Shown here one piece after another: positions 35,101 to 48,629 of a DNA stretch of 49,394 bases. The DNA comes from Lojkania enalia (Eukaryota; Ascomycota; Dothideomycetes; Pleosporales). The stretch lies in the NCBI GenBank assembly GCA_010094045.1, contig ML986672.1, positions 47,520-96,913 on the forward strand. The letters are read 5' to 3'. The notes below the pieces were generated by a model, which worked only from the letters and a program-made list of their open reading frames with translations, ran no database searches and had not been told where the DNA came from. The first letter of the stretch is position 1. The number at the start of each line of letters is the position of its first letter. A program made the position numbers and the translations under genes.

Positions 35101-36898
35101 TATAGACAACTAAATAATATAACTAAGAAAAATAAATATCTATTACCTAGGATAATAGAACTTATAAGTTAATTATAAGGAGCTAAGTAGTTTATAAAGT
35201 TTAATATAAGAGAAGAATACTACCAAATTTAGATAAAGGAGGGCTATAAATAAAAAACGGTATTTAAGATAAGAGAAGGTCTTTTTAAATATCTAGTAAT
35301 ACTATTTAAACTTATAAATATACTAGTAACCTTCTAAATAGTTATAAATAATATATTAAGAGAATACTTAGATGTATTTATAATAGTATATCTAGATAAT
35401 ATTCTAGTCTATATAAACAGATTGCTAAGAGAGTATAAGGAATATATTAGAAAAGTACTAATAAAACTATAAGAGTATAAGTTACTTATAGTTCTAAAGA
35501 AATACGAGTTTTATAAAATAGAAATAGGGTTCCTAGAATTTTAGATATTTAGAGATAGTATTAAAATAGAATAAGAAAAGGTTAAAGTAATATTAGAATA
35601 GCTAGTATCTATTTTAGTTAAATAAGTCTTATCCTTTTTAAACTTCGCGAATTTCTATAGAAAATTTATAAACGGGTACTCTAAAAAGTATAGTAAAAAG
35701 CCTTTAAAAAACTAAAAGCCTACTTTACCTTAGTATTAATATTAAGGATACTAGATCTAGAGAAGTAATTTTAAGTAGAAACTGATGCTTTAGATAAGGT
35801 AATAGATACTTACTTAAGTTAGTAAGATAAAGATGGAAAATAGAGGCTATAAGCCTACTTTTTAAGAAAAATAAAACTAGAAGAACTTAACTATAATATA
35901 TATAATAAGAAACTATTAGTAATAGTTAAAGCGTTAAGAAAATAGCGAGTATATTTAGTAGAAACTAAATACCTATTCAAAATCTAGATAGACTATAAAA
36001 ACGTTATATACTTTATAATAATAAAGAAACTTATAAAAAGATAAATATAATAGATAGAATAACTAGTAGACTATAACTTTAAGATAATATACTAGAAGAG
36101 GTTAGAAAATATAGTTGCAGACGTACTAAGTCGTAGAGCCGACTATATAATTAAGAAAAGATATAAAAGAGACACGATCTTAAAATAAGAATTAGATAGA
36201 TCCTTTATATATAACTACTTATACGTCACCCAAGTTATAAAACTAACTATATTAGAGTAAATTTAGTAGTAAAAGCTAAGAAATATATAGATAGTAGAGC
36301 GATATCTAATAAATAGTAAAGTAAAAGTAATTAAAAATATAACTTAGAAATAACTGTATATATACCTATATATATAATAGTAGATAATAAAAGAATTATA
36401 TAAATTACTAGAATAGAAACATCTAGGGGTAGTAGAAATAGAATAAAGGCTAAGAAAGAGTTTTACTCTTACTAATATAAGAAAAGAGGTATAAAATATA
36501 CTCTATAAATGTTTAGAATATAGAAAGAATAAGGCTATAAGATATAAGCCTTATAGATTCTTACAACTATTAGAAGTACTTAAAAGACTATAGGAGTAGA
36601 TTATAATCGATTTTATAACTAAATTACTAGAGTTAATAGAATTAGAATTAGAAAAAAAATATAATATAATTATAAATATAGTAGATCAACTAATAAAATA
36701 TATATACTTTAGACTAGTATTAGAAATAATAATAGTACCCGAACTAGTATATAAGTTATTATATATAGTATTTATAAAATACAATATTTTAAAGTATATT
36801 ATTTTAGATAGATATAAGTTATTTATATCTAAATACTAGTAAGAATAAATAGAAAAGATAGGAATCTAATAATAGATATTAACTAGTTTCTACCTATA

Positions 36899-38752
36899 AT
36901 ATACCTTATAAGCGAGCGGCCTATATAAGCGAGTAGTCTACTCTATCAACTTTTTCAACCTTTATATATGTATAGCTTAACAACTAAGTAATATAATAGC
37001 AATTTACAACTTGCGCGATTATTCTATAGAAACCTCTATATCCTCCTAGCATATACGAGAATTATGTCTAGTCTTACCGCAGCAGCTACAGCGTGCTTTA
37101 TACTATCCGCTCGTACCTAATCGCACCCTAAATTAGCGTATTATAGCCCGAGTTTCCTCCTTATCATCCTTTTTAGCAATAATCATCTCTCCTTATACTT
37201 TTATTAGGGTTCCTTGTGCTTGAATCTGCCTTTTTTTCCACTATTTCCGTTTTATTACTACTTTATTTACTTCTTAAAGGCTGACGATTTCATCGCGTAT
37301 TAACCCGATCTGATATATCGCTTTTATAGAGCCTTTCTTAAGCTGATTTAGCTTCTTAATAATAGAAGCTAGCGAAGAACTTATATCCCTTTAAATCCGA
37401 TTATAAATTAATATTAATTAAGCTTCTAGCTCGCGCGTATTACTTGGTATTTTTACTTCTTATAGGGTATTATCTTATACTAGTAGTATTAGCGTACGAA
37501 GCTTTATATTAAGCTTTAAAAGTACCGCTTCTAGATTAAATAGAACTAAACCAGCTCCTTAAAAGCTTATATAGATATTATCCTTTATAATTAATATATT
37601 AAAAGCAGCTTTAAAGGCTAGAAAGAACTTAAGTTTTGTAATATAGTTAATATAATTATATACTAAGACTAAGATCTAATTTCTATATATATACTTTAAT
37701 AGTAAGAAGTAGCCTATATCTAGTAGCTGTAATAGGTGTAATAAATAAGCTAGTATATAGAGTAGAATAATGCCCTATTCCTTATAGAGTTTCTAGAAAT
37801 TAAGCGAGTTATAACTATTATAGCTATTAAAGATTAGTAGTTAACGCGCGTCTACTATACAATCCCTTATATACCTATAAAAATACTTTAACTACTTAAT
37901 ACCGAGTTTATTTATTGTCTAGCCGTTCTTACTAACTATAATAGCCTAGTTCTTAGATATATTATTACCTTTGTATTAGGTAGAGAGATAGTAGTAGCTA
38001 GCAACAATAATAAAGGGTAGGAGCGTTTAGCTAGTAGTATTAATCCTCTAAATTACTAAAATCTATTTACAATTATCTAATTAAATTGCCTTTAGTCGAT
38101 TACATCTCTCTATACCTATAACAACTAGTTATAATGAGATAATGCCTATTCGAAAGCTAGATTCGTCGAAGTTGTATATATCCTCGTCTATAATACTATA
38201 CTTCTCTTTAGTATACTATATAAGCTTAAACCAGCTTTTAATTATCTTAGAATTTTCGTATAGAGTTCTCTAGCGATTATAAGGCCGATTTAGGCGTGTC
38301 TTAAGCTTAGGAGTACGTCTAATAAAGTTCCTAGGCTAATATATACTAATCTAGCCTATACCGCGCTTAGTAAGCAAGCTATTAACTATATCTTGTATAG
38401 TAGTTAAGGTAGGCGTAAATCCTCGCGAATCTAGGTTAAGTATATATTAAATAATAACCTCCTCTTTAGGTTTTGTCAGTCTCTTCGAGTTAGACTTACA
38501 ATTATACTATAAGTAGATTCTAGTATATTATTAGTATACAGTTGTTTAAATTATATTAAATATTAAAGCAGCGCGTCTTTCACTATTTATTTAGCCTCTT
38601 TTAGTAGCTAAGAGGGCTAAATTTACTTAATTCTCATTTTAGGCTATATTCTTATTATTTCGTTATTATATTATTATTAAAAGCTCAGGTGTCGCGTTTT
38701 AGTAATAGGGTAGACCGCTCGCTTGTATAGGCCGCTCGCTTGTAAAGTACGT
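36899..38752 (-). mobile_element. Fot1/pogo-like element 2 (1854 bp)
   Basis: Terminal repeats: left ATATACCTTATAAGCGAGCGG, and the right end read inward ACGTACTTTACAAGCGAGCGG. Both continue into a second AAGCGAG unit 17 bp further in (TATAAGCGAGTAG and TACAAGCGAGCGG). TA duplications lie at 36897-36898 and 38753-38754. Transposase traces are on the minus strand (GAGLVLFNLEAVLLKL-like). It splits the integrase of gypsy element 2, and the integrase frame resumes right after it. Confidence 0.88.
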
Positions 38753-39549
38753 TAAATAGACGATTAGATAGAATAAGTTAACTAGAATCTAAAAACGTAT
38801 TTAAGAATATATATTAATAAATAATAAGATAATTAGATTAAACTATTATCTATAGTATAGATAACCTATAATAAAATAATCTAGAGTATTATAAGGACTA
38901 TACCCTTTAAAGCTAACTATAGACGGAAAGCTATTATATATTAGAAATAGAACAAGAAAGAGTTTCTAGTTCTACTAGTAAATTAGAAAGCTAAGAAAAT
39001 AAAGGAAATCTATAATTAGCTTAAGGAAAAGATTTAATTAAGAAACCTTAGAATAGTAGAATAGGCTAATAAGTTAAAGATTAAAGGACTAACCTTTAAA
39101 GAAGAGGGTAAAGTTTTCCTATTAATAAAAAACTTAAAGATTAAGAGACTTATAAAAAAGTTAGATTATAAGAGAATAGAACTATTTCTAATTAAAAAAT
39201 AGGTTAGACCTATAAATTTTAAACTAAAACTACTAAGTAATATAAAAATATACCTAGTATTTTATAAGTTAAAACTAGAACCAGTATTAGATAATATACT
39301 ACTATAAGAAACTATTAATATAGAACTAGAATAGAAATATAAAATAGAATATATACTAGTAAGAAAGTAGTTTAGATATTAGTAGAAGTATCTAGTAAAA
39401 TAGGAAGGATATCTATAAGAAGAAAGTTTATAAGAACTAGTATAAAACTTAACTAACTATACTATAAAGCTAAAGGAGTTTTACTAGAAGACTAGAATAA
39501 TAGGTTATTAAGTAGAGTTTAGTTAGAGAGGAATAATAGTAGTAATATA

Positions 39550-39758
39550 GAAGATCTTTTTAATAGATTAAATCTTATATAGTTATTCTTATAGATTTTA
39601 TCTTATTACTATATTAGACTTTTAAATATATTTATTATATTTAAAAAACTAGCGATCCTATTACTCTCTCTTTACTAAAGCTATTACCTCTAACTAATCT
39701 AATATAAATAAGCCTCTAATATATATATAACTACAGCAGTAGTTATTATATATATATT
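39550..39758 (+). repeat. Gypsy LTR-like copy B (3' LTR of element 2)
   Basis: Direct copy of LTR A, immediately downstream of the chromodomain of gypsy element 2. Its end abuts an inverted copy, separated only by TATTACTAACC-type sequence; the complement of that spacer also follows copy A. Confidence 0.65.
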
Positions 39759-39761
39759 ACT

Positions 39762-39982
39762 AACCTATATACTACTAATATATATAATAACTACTATTAT
39801 AGTTGTATATATACTAGAGCTTATTTATATTAGATTGGTTAGAGGTAGTAGCTTTAATAAAGAGAGAGTATTAGGATCGCTAGTTTTTTAAGTATAATAA
39901 ATATATTTAGAAGTTTAATATAGTAATAAAATAAATCTACGAGAATAACTATATAGGATTTAATCTATTAAGAAAATTCTCT
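39762..39982 (-). repeat. Gypsy LTR-like copy C (3' LTR of element 3)
   Basis: Inverted copy of LTR A/B. With copy B it makes a 430 bp near-palindrome at the meeting point of two gypsy elements that point toward each other. Confidence 0.65.
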
Positions 39983-40759
39983 ATCTTATATAGTTAAATC
40001 TAAGACTACTAAGCCTAGCTTATTAGATCTATGAGGTCTATTAGGTTCGTTCTACTATACTTAATACTTCTACTATTATTACGTATATAGGTTATACTAT
40101 ATCTTATTATCTAGCTAATTATCTCCCTAGTTCCTATAGTCCTACTATTTACTATCTAATAATTAGTTCTTAATATACTTCTACCTATTATTACCTTATT
40201 AGTTCTTATCTAAATTAATCTATATAGTAACTAATATTAGATTAAACCCTAGCTATAAAGGTAGTACCTCTTAATATTCTATATTTATAATACCTGCTCT
40301 CTCTTCTATAAGTTTATTTTAAGGCTCTTTAATCTATTATCTTACCTATTCTATCTAGATATAGTATTCTACTATCTCTAGCAGCTTATTCCAGCTTCTA
40401 ATATATTTTATATAGGTATATTAGAGTACTATATCTATATTTTTCCGTTCTAGGGTTAGTACTTTATATATTCTAGTAGGTCCTACTCAACTTATAAGTA
40501 TAGCCCTATTCTTCTTTCCTTTTCCTTCCTACTATACTAAAGGTTTAATACGATAACACTTCTACTTATAACTATTATACTAGTTACTTAATTCTTTTAC
40601 TAGGCGTTATAATAGATCCGTCTTACTATTATTTAAACTATTAGTCTATAAACTGTAACTATTATAGTAATACTACCCTTTCTTCTATATATAGAGAGTA
40701 TCTTTCTTAGGGTTTATCTTACGATCTTTCTCTAACCGAGGGTACCTTTTACTATTTCT

Positions 40760-41090
40760 TAGTAAATATATCGAAGGCTTATAAGAAATCTACTTCTACC
40801 TATTAAGATTTTATAGCTACTAAGAAAGAGGAGATTTATTATCTTAAGAAATCTACATATTACTATTATATAGTTCTTTCTTATCTAGAGCGTGCTAAGA
40901 AGTACGTCCGTTCTCTAGAGGAGTATAGTTTAAATCTTAGGAAATAAGAGGTAAAGTTAATAGAAGAGTAAGAGAAGTTAGAGGAAGAGAAGAGGAGGTC
41001 TACTAGGTCTAAAACGCTTTCTACTACTACTCTAAGTTCTGTATAAGAGGCTTCTTTTATATTACTACTACTATTACTTTCTAATTAGGC
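40760..41090 (+). pseudogene. Coiled-coil protein relic, antisense to gypsy element 3
   Basis: A plus-strand frame with only a few stops reads DFIATKKEEIYYLKK, VLSYLERAKKYVRSLEEYS, LNLRK, VKLIEE and EKLEEEKRRS, a charged, heptad-like sequence. It lies in the extra 3' segment of gypsy element 3, on the opposite strand to pol. The family is not recognised. The fewer stops compared with its surroundings may reflect codon content and not selection. Confidence 0.4.
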
Positions 41091-42722
41091 TTTACTTAAT
41101 AATCTATTATTCTAGCCTTCTAGTAAAACTTCTTTAGCTTTATAATACAGTTGATTAGATTTTATACTAGTTTTTATAAACTTTTCTCTTATAGGTATCT
41201 TTTCTATTTTACTAGATTCTTCTACTAACGTCTAAACCGCTTTCTTACTAGTATATATTCTACTTTATATTTCTATTCTAGTTCTATATTAATAGTTTCT
41301 TATAATAGTATATTATCTAATACTAGTTCTAGTTTTAACTTATAAAATACTAGGTATATTTTTATATTACTTAATAGTTTTAGTTTAAAATTTATAGATT
41401 TAACCTATTCTTTAATTAGGAATAGTTCTATTCTCTTATAATTTAACTTCTTTAAAGGTCTCTTAGTCTTTAAGTTTTTTATTAATAGGAAAACTTTATC
41501 CTTTTTTATAAAGGTTAGTTCCTTAATTTTTAACTTATTAGCCTATTTTACTATTCTAAGGTTTCTTAATTAAATCTTTTCCTTAAGCTAATTATAGATT
41601 TTCTTTATTTCTTTAGCTTTCTAGTCTACTAGTAGAACTGGAGATCTCTTCTCGTTCTATTCCTAATATATAATAGTCTTTTATCTATAATTAGCTTTAA
41701 AGAGTATAGTCTCTATAGTACTCTAGGTTATTCTATTATAAGCTATCTATATTATAGGTAATAGTTTAATCTAATTATCTTATTATTTATTAATATATAT
41801 TTTTAAATACATTTCTAGATTCTAGTTAACTTATTCTATCTAACTATTTATTTACAGGTGGAAACTAGTTAACATCTATTATTAGATTTCTATCTTTTCT
41901 ATCTATCCTTACTAGTATTTAGATGTAAACAACTTATTTCTATTTAAAGTAATATACTTTAGAACTCTATATTCTATAAATACTATATATAATAATTTAT
42001 ACGCTAGTTTAAATACTATTATTATTTCTAATACTAGTCTAAAGTATATATATTTTATTAGTTAATCTACTATTTTTATAATTATATTATATCTTCTTCT
42101 TAACTCTAGTTCTATTAATTCTAGTAACTTAGTTACGAAATTAATTATAATCTATTTCTATAGTCTTTTAAATACTTCTAATAGTTATAAAAATTTATAA
42201 GACTTATATTTTATAGCTTTATTCTTTCTATATTCTAAATACTTATAGTATATATTTTATATCTCTCTTCTTATATTAGTAAGAGTAAAACTCTTCCTTA
42301 GCCTTTACTCTATTTCTACTAGTCCTAAATATCTCTATTCTAGCGATTTATATAATTCTTTTATTATCTACTATTATATATATAAATATATATATAGTTA
42401 TTTCTAAGTTGTATTTTTAATTACCTTTACTTCTTTACTACTTATTAAATATTACTCTACTATTTATATATCCCTTAGTTTTTACTACTAAGTTTACTCT
42501 AGTACAATTAGTTTTATAACTTAGGTAACTCGTGGGTAGTTATATATAAGGGATCTATTTAATTTCTATTTTAGGATTGTATCTCTTTTATACTTTTCCT
42601 TAGTTATATAGTCGGTTCTACGACTTAGTATATCTATAGCTATATTTTCTAACCCTTTCTAGTATATTATCTTAAAGTTATAGTCTACTAGTTACTCTAC
42701 CTATTATATTTATCTTCTTATA

Positions 42723-44594
42723 ACGTACAGTACAAGCGAGCTAATTACCTAAGTAAGCTGATTATAATACTAAAACCCTACTAAAATCGCGATAATTATA
42801 CTTTATAGTATTATACTACAACTAATAACTGTAGAATCAATTTAGAAAGAAGCTAGAATATAGCTTACACTTTAAGCTCTTTAATAAAATGTGATACTAA
42901 CTATATATTACGTTGTATTAATCTATAATATCTTCTAAAGTACACTTAGTATACGAAGGTAAAAAATAGCTCTACAACACGATTGCCGGCCTAATTTAAT
43001 AAAGTTTAGTAAGACTAAGGAGTAGGTAATTGTTCAGCATATACTAGATCTAGAGATAAGAGGATTTCCGCCGCAGCTTACTGCTGTTTAAAATATAGCT
43101 AATTTACTGCTAGCTGCGCGCTCTACTAGCTAGGTTAAAAAGAACTAGAGAGAAAACTTTATTAAACATACGCCTAAGTTTAAGGTTAAATTCAATTAAA
43201 AGTACAACTATTTAAGAGCTAAATATAAGGATCCTAAGGTTATAAGAGGCTAGTTCTACCTTATATAGAATATAAAGGCTAAGTATAGTATTGTTAATAA
43301 AAATATATACAACTTCAACGAATTAGACTTTATAATAGGCGTGATATTAATAGAAGTAGTAGTTACTAGCTCTAAGAAACGGAATTAACTAAAGCAGCTC
43401 TAGCTAGATAATTACAAGTAGACTATAGTTATCTAGGGTATTAACACAATAGAATAGACAATACTACCTTTTATTATCTTTATAAGTACCTACCACCTCT
43501 CTATATAGTATAAAGAAGATAATATTCTACTAACCTGGGCTATATAGGTTACTAATAACAGCTGGACGATAAATAATATTAGTATTAAGTAGTTAAAGCA
43601 CTTTAACGCGTATATAAAGGATCGTACTATTAGTATATATTAATTGCTAATTCTCAACAGCTATAAGAGCTATAACTCGCTTGAATTCAGGTAGCTCTGC
43701 GAGGAAAAGAATATTATTACTCTCTACATGCTTCTATATTCGTCGCACCTACTACAGCTACTAGATATAGGTTGTTTCTCGCCTTTAAAGACTATATACG
43801 GGCGCTAAGTCGAGCAGCTAATACGTAGTTATATCAACCACATTATAAAAATCGAGTTCTTACCCTACTTTAAAGCAGCTTTTAACGCAGCAATTACGAA
43901 GAGTAATATTCTAAGTAGCTTTTAAGGCGCTAGCCTAGTTCTATTCGACCTAGATATAATACTATTAAAGCTCGAAGTTCGACTGCGTATACTAATACCC
44001 CCTACAGTTAAAGATACCCCTTAGGAGTTAAAAACACCAAGTAATCCTATTAAATTTGGGTCTTAATCTACGTACATTCGATTAAGAGTTTAAAAGTACC
44101 TAGATAGCTCGCCTACTTTAATAGTAGAGGCGTTTAAACAGTTTACAAAGAATACTACGTATATAATATATAAAAATGTACTATTACGTACTTAGGTTAC
44201 TAAGCTTTAAATAGCTAATAAAGCCGCTATATAATATCGATTATATAAAAGAAAGCGTATATAGAGGGAAGGCAACCTAACAATTAAAGAAGGCGCTTAA
44301 TTAACTGCTCTAAAAGAGTTTAGTACTCGTACTAATAGGAAGAATAGTAGGAAGAAGGCGCGCGTTAATAGAGACCAGCCGATTTAAAGGCGCTATAGGT
44401 AGTACAGTAAGGCTAGGCATAACTCGCGGACGTGTAAAAATGATGCTATAGATATAGAAGAATAGGCTACTATACTATATAGTATAATAGAATGTAAGAA
44501 AGTATAATATTTTGCGAAAAGTAGTCGCGATTTTAGTATGGTTTTAGTATTATAATCAGCTCGCTTAGGTGATCAGCTCGCTTATACTGTACGT
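42723..44594 (+). mobile_element. Fot1/pogo-like element 3 (1872 bp), best preserved
   Basis: Near-perfect terminal repeats: left ACGTACAGTACAAGCGAGCT and right, read inward, ACGTACAGTATAAGCGAGCT. Each has a second AAG(C/T)(G/A)AGCTGAT unit inside, and TA duplications at 42721-42722 and 44595-44596. The plus strand reads as a pogo-type DDE transposase with stops: FIKHTPKFKVKFN, FNELDFIIGVI (first catalytic region), INTIEXTILPFIIF, HLLQLLDIGCFSPLK (the conserved HLLQPLDVG box) and VEQLIRSYINHI, to a basic tail near 44300. It interrupts gypsy element 3 near the integrase/RNase H boundary. Confidence 0.9.
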
Positions 44595-46673
44595 TAAGTT
44601 TCTTTATTATTATAAAGTATATAAGATTTTTATAGTCTATTTAAACTTTAAATAGATATTTAATTTCTATTAAATATACTCGCTATTCTTTTAACGCTTT
44701 AACTACTCCTAATAGTTCCTTATTATATATATCGTAGTTAAGTTCTTCTAGTTTTATTTTCCTTGAAAAGTAGGCTTATAACTTCTACTTTCTATCTTCG
44801 TTTTACTAACTTAAGCAAGCGCCTATTACTTTATTTAAAGTATTAGTTTCTACTTAGAATTACTTCTCTAGGTCTAGTATCTTTAGTATTAATACTAAGG
44901 TAAAGCAGGCTTTTAGTTCTTTAAAGGCTTTTTACTATACTTTCTACTATTTAAACCCTTTTTCTTTTTTAATAATCTCTATTAAGGGTACTACTACTCT
45001 AGAGTACCTGCTTATAAATTTTCTATAGAAATTCGCGAAGCCTAAGAAAGATTAGACTTATTTAACTAAAGTAGATACTAGCTATTCTAGTATTACTTTA
45101 ACCTTTTCTTATTCTATTTTAATACCGTCTCTAGATATCTAAAATTCTAGAAACCCTATTCCTATTTTATAAAATTTATATTTCTCTAGAGTTATAAATA
45201 ATTTATACTTCTATAGTTTTGCTAATACTTTTCTAATATATTTCTTATACTCTCTTAGCAATCTATTTATATAGACTAGAATATCGTCTAAGTATACTAT
45301 TATAAATATATCTAAGTATTCTCTTAATATATTATTTATAACCGCTTAGAAGGTTACTAGTATATTTATAAGTCTAAATAGTATTACTAGGTATTTAAAA
45401 AGATCTTCTCTTATCTTAAATACTGTTTTCTATTTATAGCCCTTCTTTATCCGAATTTAGTAGTATTCTTCTCTTATATTAAATTTTATAAACTATTTAG
45501 CTTCTTATAATAAACTTATAAGTTTTATTATCCTAGATAATAGATATCTATTTTTCTTAGTTATATTATTTAGTTGTCTATAATCTATATATAACCTTAA
45601 TTTACTATTTTTCTTAGGTATAAATAGTATTAGTAATACTATTTTACTCTAGTTTAATTGTATATACCCTCTTACTAAATTCTTTTAAATATACTTTTTA
45701 AGTTCTTCTTTTTATTCTTAGTTTAAGTTATATATTAGATTAGGTCTTAGTTTCTTTTTATTCTTAATAATAATCTTATAGTTATATTTCTTATATTTAG
45801 ATAATTCTCTATTCTCTACTTCTTTATATAGCTTTATAAATTTACTATAATCCTCTTAAATTTTTTAAAATATACTTTCGTCCTATAATTTCTTATATAC
45901 TTTCTAAACTATAATAATATTTAACGTCTATTTTATCTTCTTAAAATATCTAGCTATTATAGCTGCCAATACTTTCTGTATTAACTATAGACCTAAAGGA
46001 TACTTTACTCTATACTATCCTACTACCTATTCCGTTTTAAAGCAGCTCTATAGCTTATAAACTATCTTTTACTACTAATCTACTCTAGGATTATATTTAG
46101 CTAACTAGTCTATACCTAGTAATATATTAAATTTTTCTAGGTTTATAATATCGATGCTTCTTATATTAGTATATCCTACAACATTAAGCGCTTACTTCTT
46201 AGTTTCTATTAGTATAACTCCTCCGCTATAGTCTATTAGCTTATTATCTACTAGGTGTATTATGTAAGATACTACTTTTTCCCTCTACTCTATATTATTC
46301 TCGTAAACCTATTACGCCGATATAAACGTGTTTAAAGCTCTACTATTAAGTAGGACTTTAAGCTTCCTTCTATTAAACTCTGTTTAGAATACTATATATA
46401 AAGGTACTATACTAGTAACCCTTCTAACAGCTTTTCTACCCGGTTTCTTAATATAACTATTACTTTAGAGGCTACTTAGTTTTTTAACTAAGATAGGAAG
46501 AACTCTATTTTCTCCTTCTCTCCTCTATACAGCAGATATCTATCTATATTATACCTTATCTATAGTTTTTAGGCGTAAGTAGCCTTTATCTATTTACTAT
46601 ATATCTTATACTTCTATTCTAAAAAATACTATTACTATTTAATTAGTTAGTAATCTTCGTCTAATCCTTACTA

Positions 46674-48179
46674 ACGTATTTTATAAGCAAGTCGCCTACC
46701 TAAGCGAGTTGCCTACCTTATTAGCTATCTCTATATTTAGAGGCGTATATTATAACAACGCCTATAAGTATTATTATAATAATTTAATAGGGGATAGATA
46801 TACTATTTATCTACTACTATATAAGTTCTAGTATTATATTTAGGCTTGCTGCAGCAGCTACAGCGCTTCTAGTATAATATACCTACTCTTCTATACTTTC
46901 TACCTATATATACTTTATCCTCTAGCTGTTTATCTACCTCCTTTTAAGCAGCTATCTCAGCAGCTTTAGCCTTAGTAAGACTACCTTACTTCTATAGAAC
47001 CCTTTTTAATCGCTTTTTACGCTGTAATAGAGCCTTATTTACTTTCTAAAGCTAACTAACCTAACGCTAAAATAGTACATATAAATAAACTATCTATATA
47101 GCACCTTTAGCAAGTAAATTAAGAGAATTATTAATCGTAATAGGTAAGCTATTCTAATACTTAGTAATACGGTTTTAAATTAACATTATTTAAGACCCTA
47201 GTTTAACAGTATTAGTTAGTATTTTTAACTCCTAGAGGCATCTAGCTGCTAGTAGTAATAATAGAGTACGAAGTTTAATATTAAGCTTTAATAGTACTAT
47301 ATTAGAATTATATAGTTTTAAACTAGTACCTTAAAAGTTTGCGCATATATTAGCTTTAGTAATAGAGTACTAATATACTATATAAAAGGTAGGTAGAAAG
47401 TTAAACTTTATAATATAGTAGATACTAGCTTATATAAGCTTATTAATCTTACACCTATATGCTTTCTTTAATAGTAAAAAGTAGCCTATATCTAGAAGCT
47501 ATAGTAGATACGATAAATGTACTAGCATATATAATAGAATAATATCCTTCTCTTTATAGAGCAGCTAAAACTTAGTAGACCTATAGCTCTTATAGCTATT
47601 AATAACTAGTAGACGATAAACGTCTACTATATACTATCTTATATATTAAAGGTTAAACTAGCTACTAATAACTTTAGGATCCTTATAGAGAGCTTTTTAA
47701 TAGTTGTATTTTTAATAGAAGTATATTTTAAGCTTAAGAATACGATTAATAAAGTTTATTAGCTAGTTTTTACTAACCTAGTTTATAGAGCGAGCTCTAA
47801 GTAAATAGTTAGCTATATCTCGTATACTATTAATTATAGGAGGGTATCTACGAGATAATAGGTTTAATATATACTATATTATAGTTAATTCTTCTAGCTT
47901 TATAAGCTTCTTTAAATTAGGCTTATAATTATATTATAAAGGTTTACCGGCGCGTCAGTCTCTAAGTATTATTTAAGAGATACTATAGGTAGTTATAGCG
48001 CTTCGTACGCTTTAGATTTAATCTTAATTAATAGCTAAAATAGCTAGTAATATTTAACCTTCTTAATAAATTAATTAAGGTTAAGGTAGTTACTATATTA
48101 TATTGTAAGTAGGTAGAGTATAACTTTTTAGTAAAAGTAGGCAACTTACTTAGGTAGGTAACTTACTTATAAAATATAT
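46674..48179 (-). mobile_element. Fot1/pogo-like element 4 (1506 bp, shortened)
   Basis: Terminal repeats: left ACGTATTTTATAAGCAAGTC and right, read inward, ATATATTTTATAAGTAAGTT, each with a second AAG(C/T)(G/A)AGTTGCC unit. TA duplications lie at 46672-46673 and 48180-48181. Transposase traces are on the minus strand. It is about 350 bp shorter than the other three, so an internal deletion is likely. Confidence 0.85.
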
Positions 48180-48629
48180 TATTTAAGTACTCTAAATATA
48201 TTTTAGTAGTACTAGTATCTAACTATATATTATTTCTAGTTTAAAACTTTATATTCCTCTAAATATATATTATCTTTAAGATATTTTTCCTCTTTAGATA
48301 TACTTACTTCTATTATCTTATAAGCTGTAATATTAAGTTGTCTTTTAATATCTCTCTATATCTCTCTTACCTCTAAAACTAACTTTTTTAGCTCCTCAGC
48401 TTCTATAATAATTTTACTAAGCTAGTATAAATACTCTATTCTAAAATAAATTAGACTTCTATAAATTTAATAATACCTATTTTCTATATAATCTTCTATT
48501 TTATTTTAAGACAGTAAGATTTTTAGTAATAATTATATATCTATTCTTAGCTACACTTTTAACTTTATTTTAATACTCTTATATAGGCTAGTAAATAAGG
48601 TATATAGTACTTTATCTAGATTAAAGTTA

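Larger units (their letters stand above)
31892..39758 (+). mobile_element. Ty3/gypsy element 2, full-length but RIP-dead
   Basis: Plus-strand order is that of a Ty3/gypsy element. Gag ~32360-33080: FKNKIRNSFREVD, IFYKGLKDKVKDDLA, then a zinc knuckle at ~33040 with one Cys left. Protease end ~34540-34615: FNILLDID and AKYNSRVD. Reverse transcriptase ~34970-35700: LKKNGKLKLYINYRQLNN, and YLDNILVY at ~35389, where the family has YLDD. RNase H ~35760-36130. Integrase ~36200-36898, interrupted by a Fot1-like element and resumed at 38755 (PFKANYRRK). A chromodomain at ~39330-39490 (YLVK.EGYL). 3' LTR at 39550. Stops throughout. Integrase before the LTR and after RNase H separates it from Copia elements. 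Confidence 0.85.
39762..48610 (-). mobile_element. Ty3/gypsy element 3, inverted, RIP-dead
   Basis: The minus strand repeats the order seen in element 2: gag-pol linker matching element 2's 33600-33960 at about 48200-48610, protease end ~46100, reverse transcriptase ~45000-45740, RNase H ~44600-44900, integrase ~41700-42720, and chromodomain/SH3-like tail ~41200-41450. The RT catalytic box here still reads VYLDDILVY (45271-45297 on the minus strand), unlike element 2. It is interrupted by two Fot1-like elements, and its gag end is lost near 48.6 kb. It has about 1.2 kb between the integrase tail and the LTR that element 2 lacks. Confidence 0.8.
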
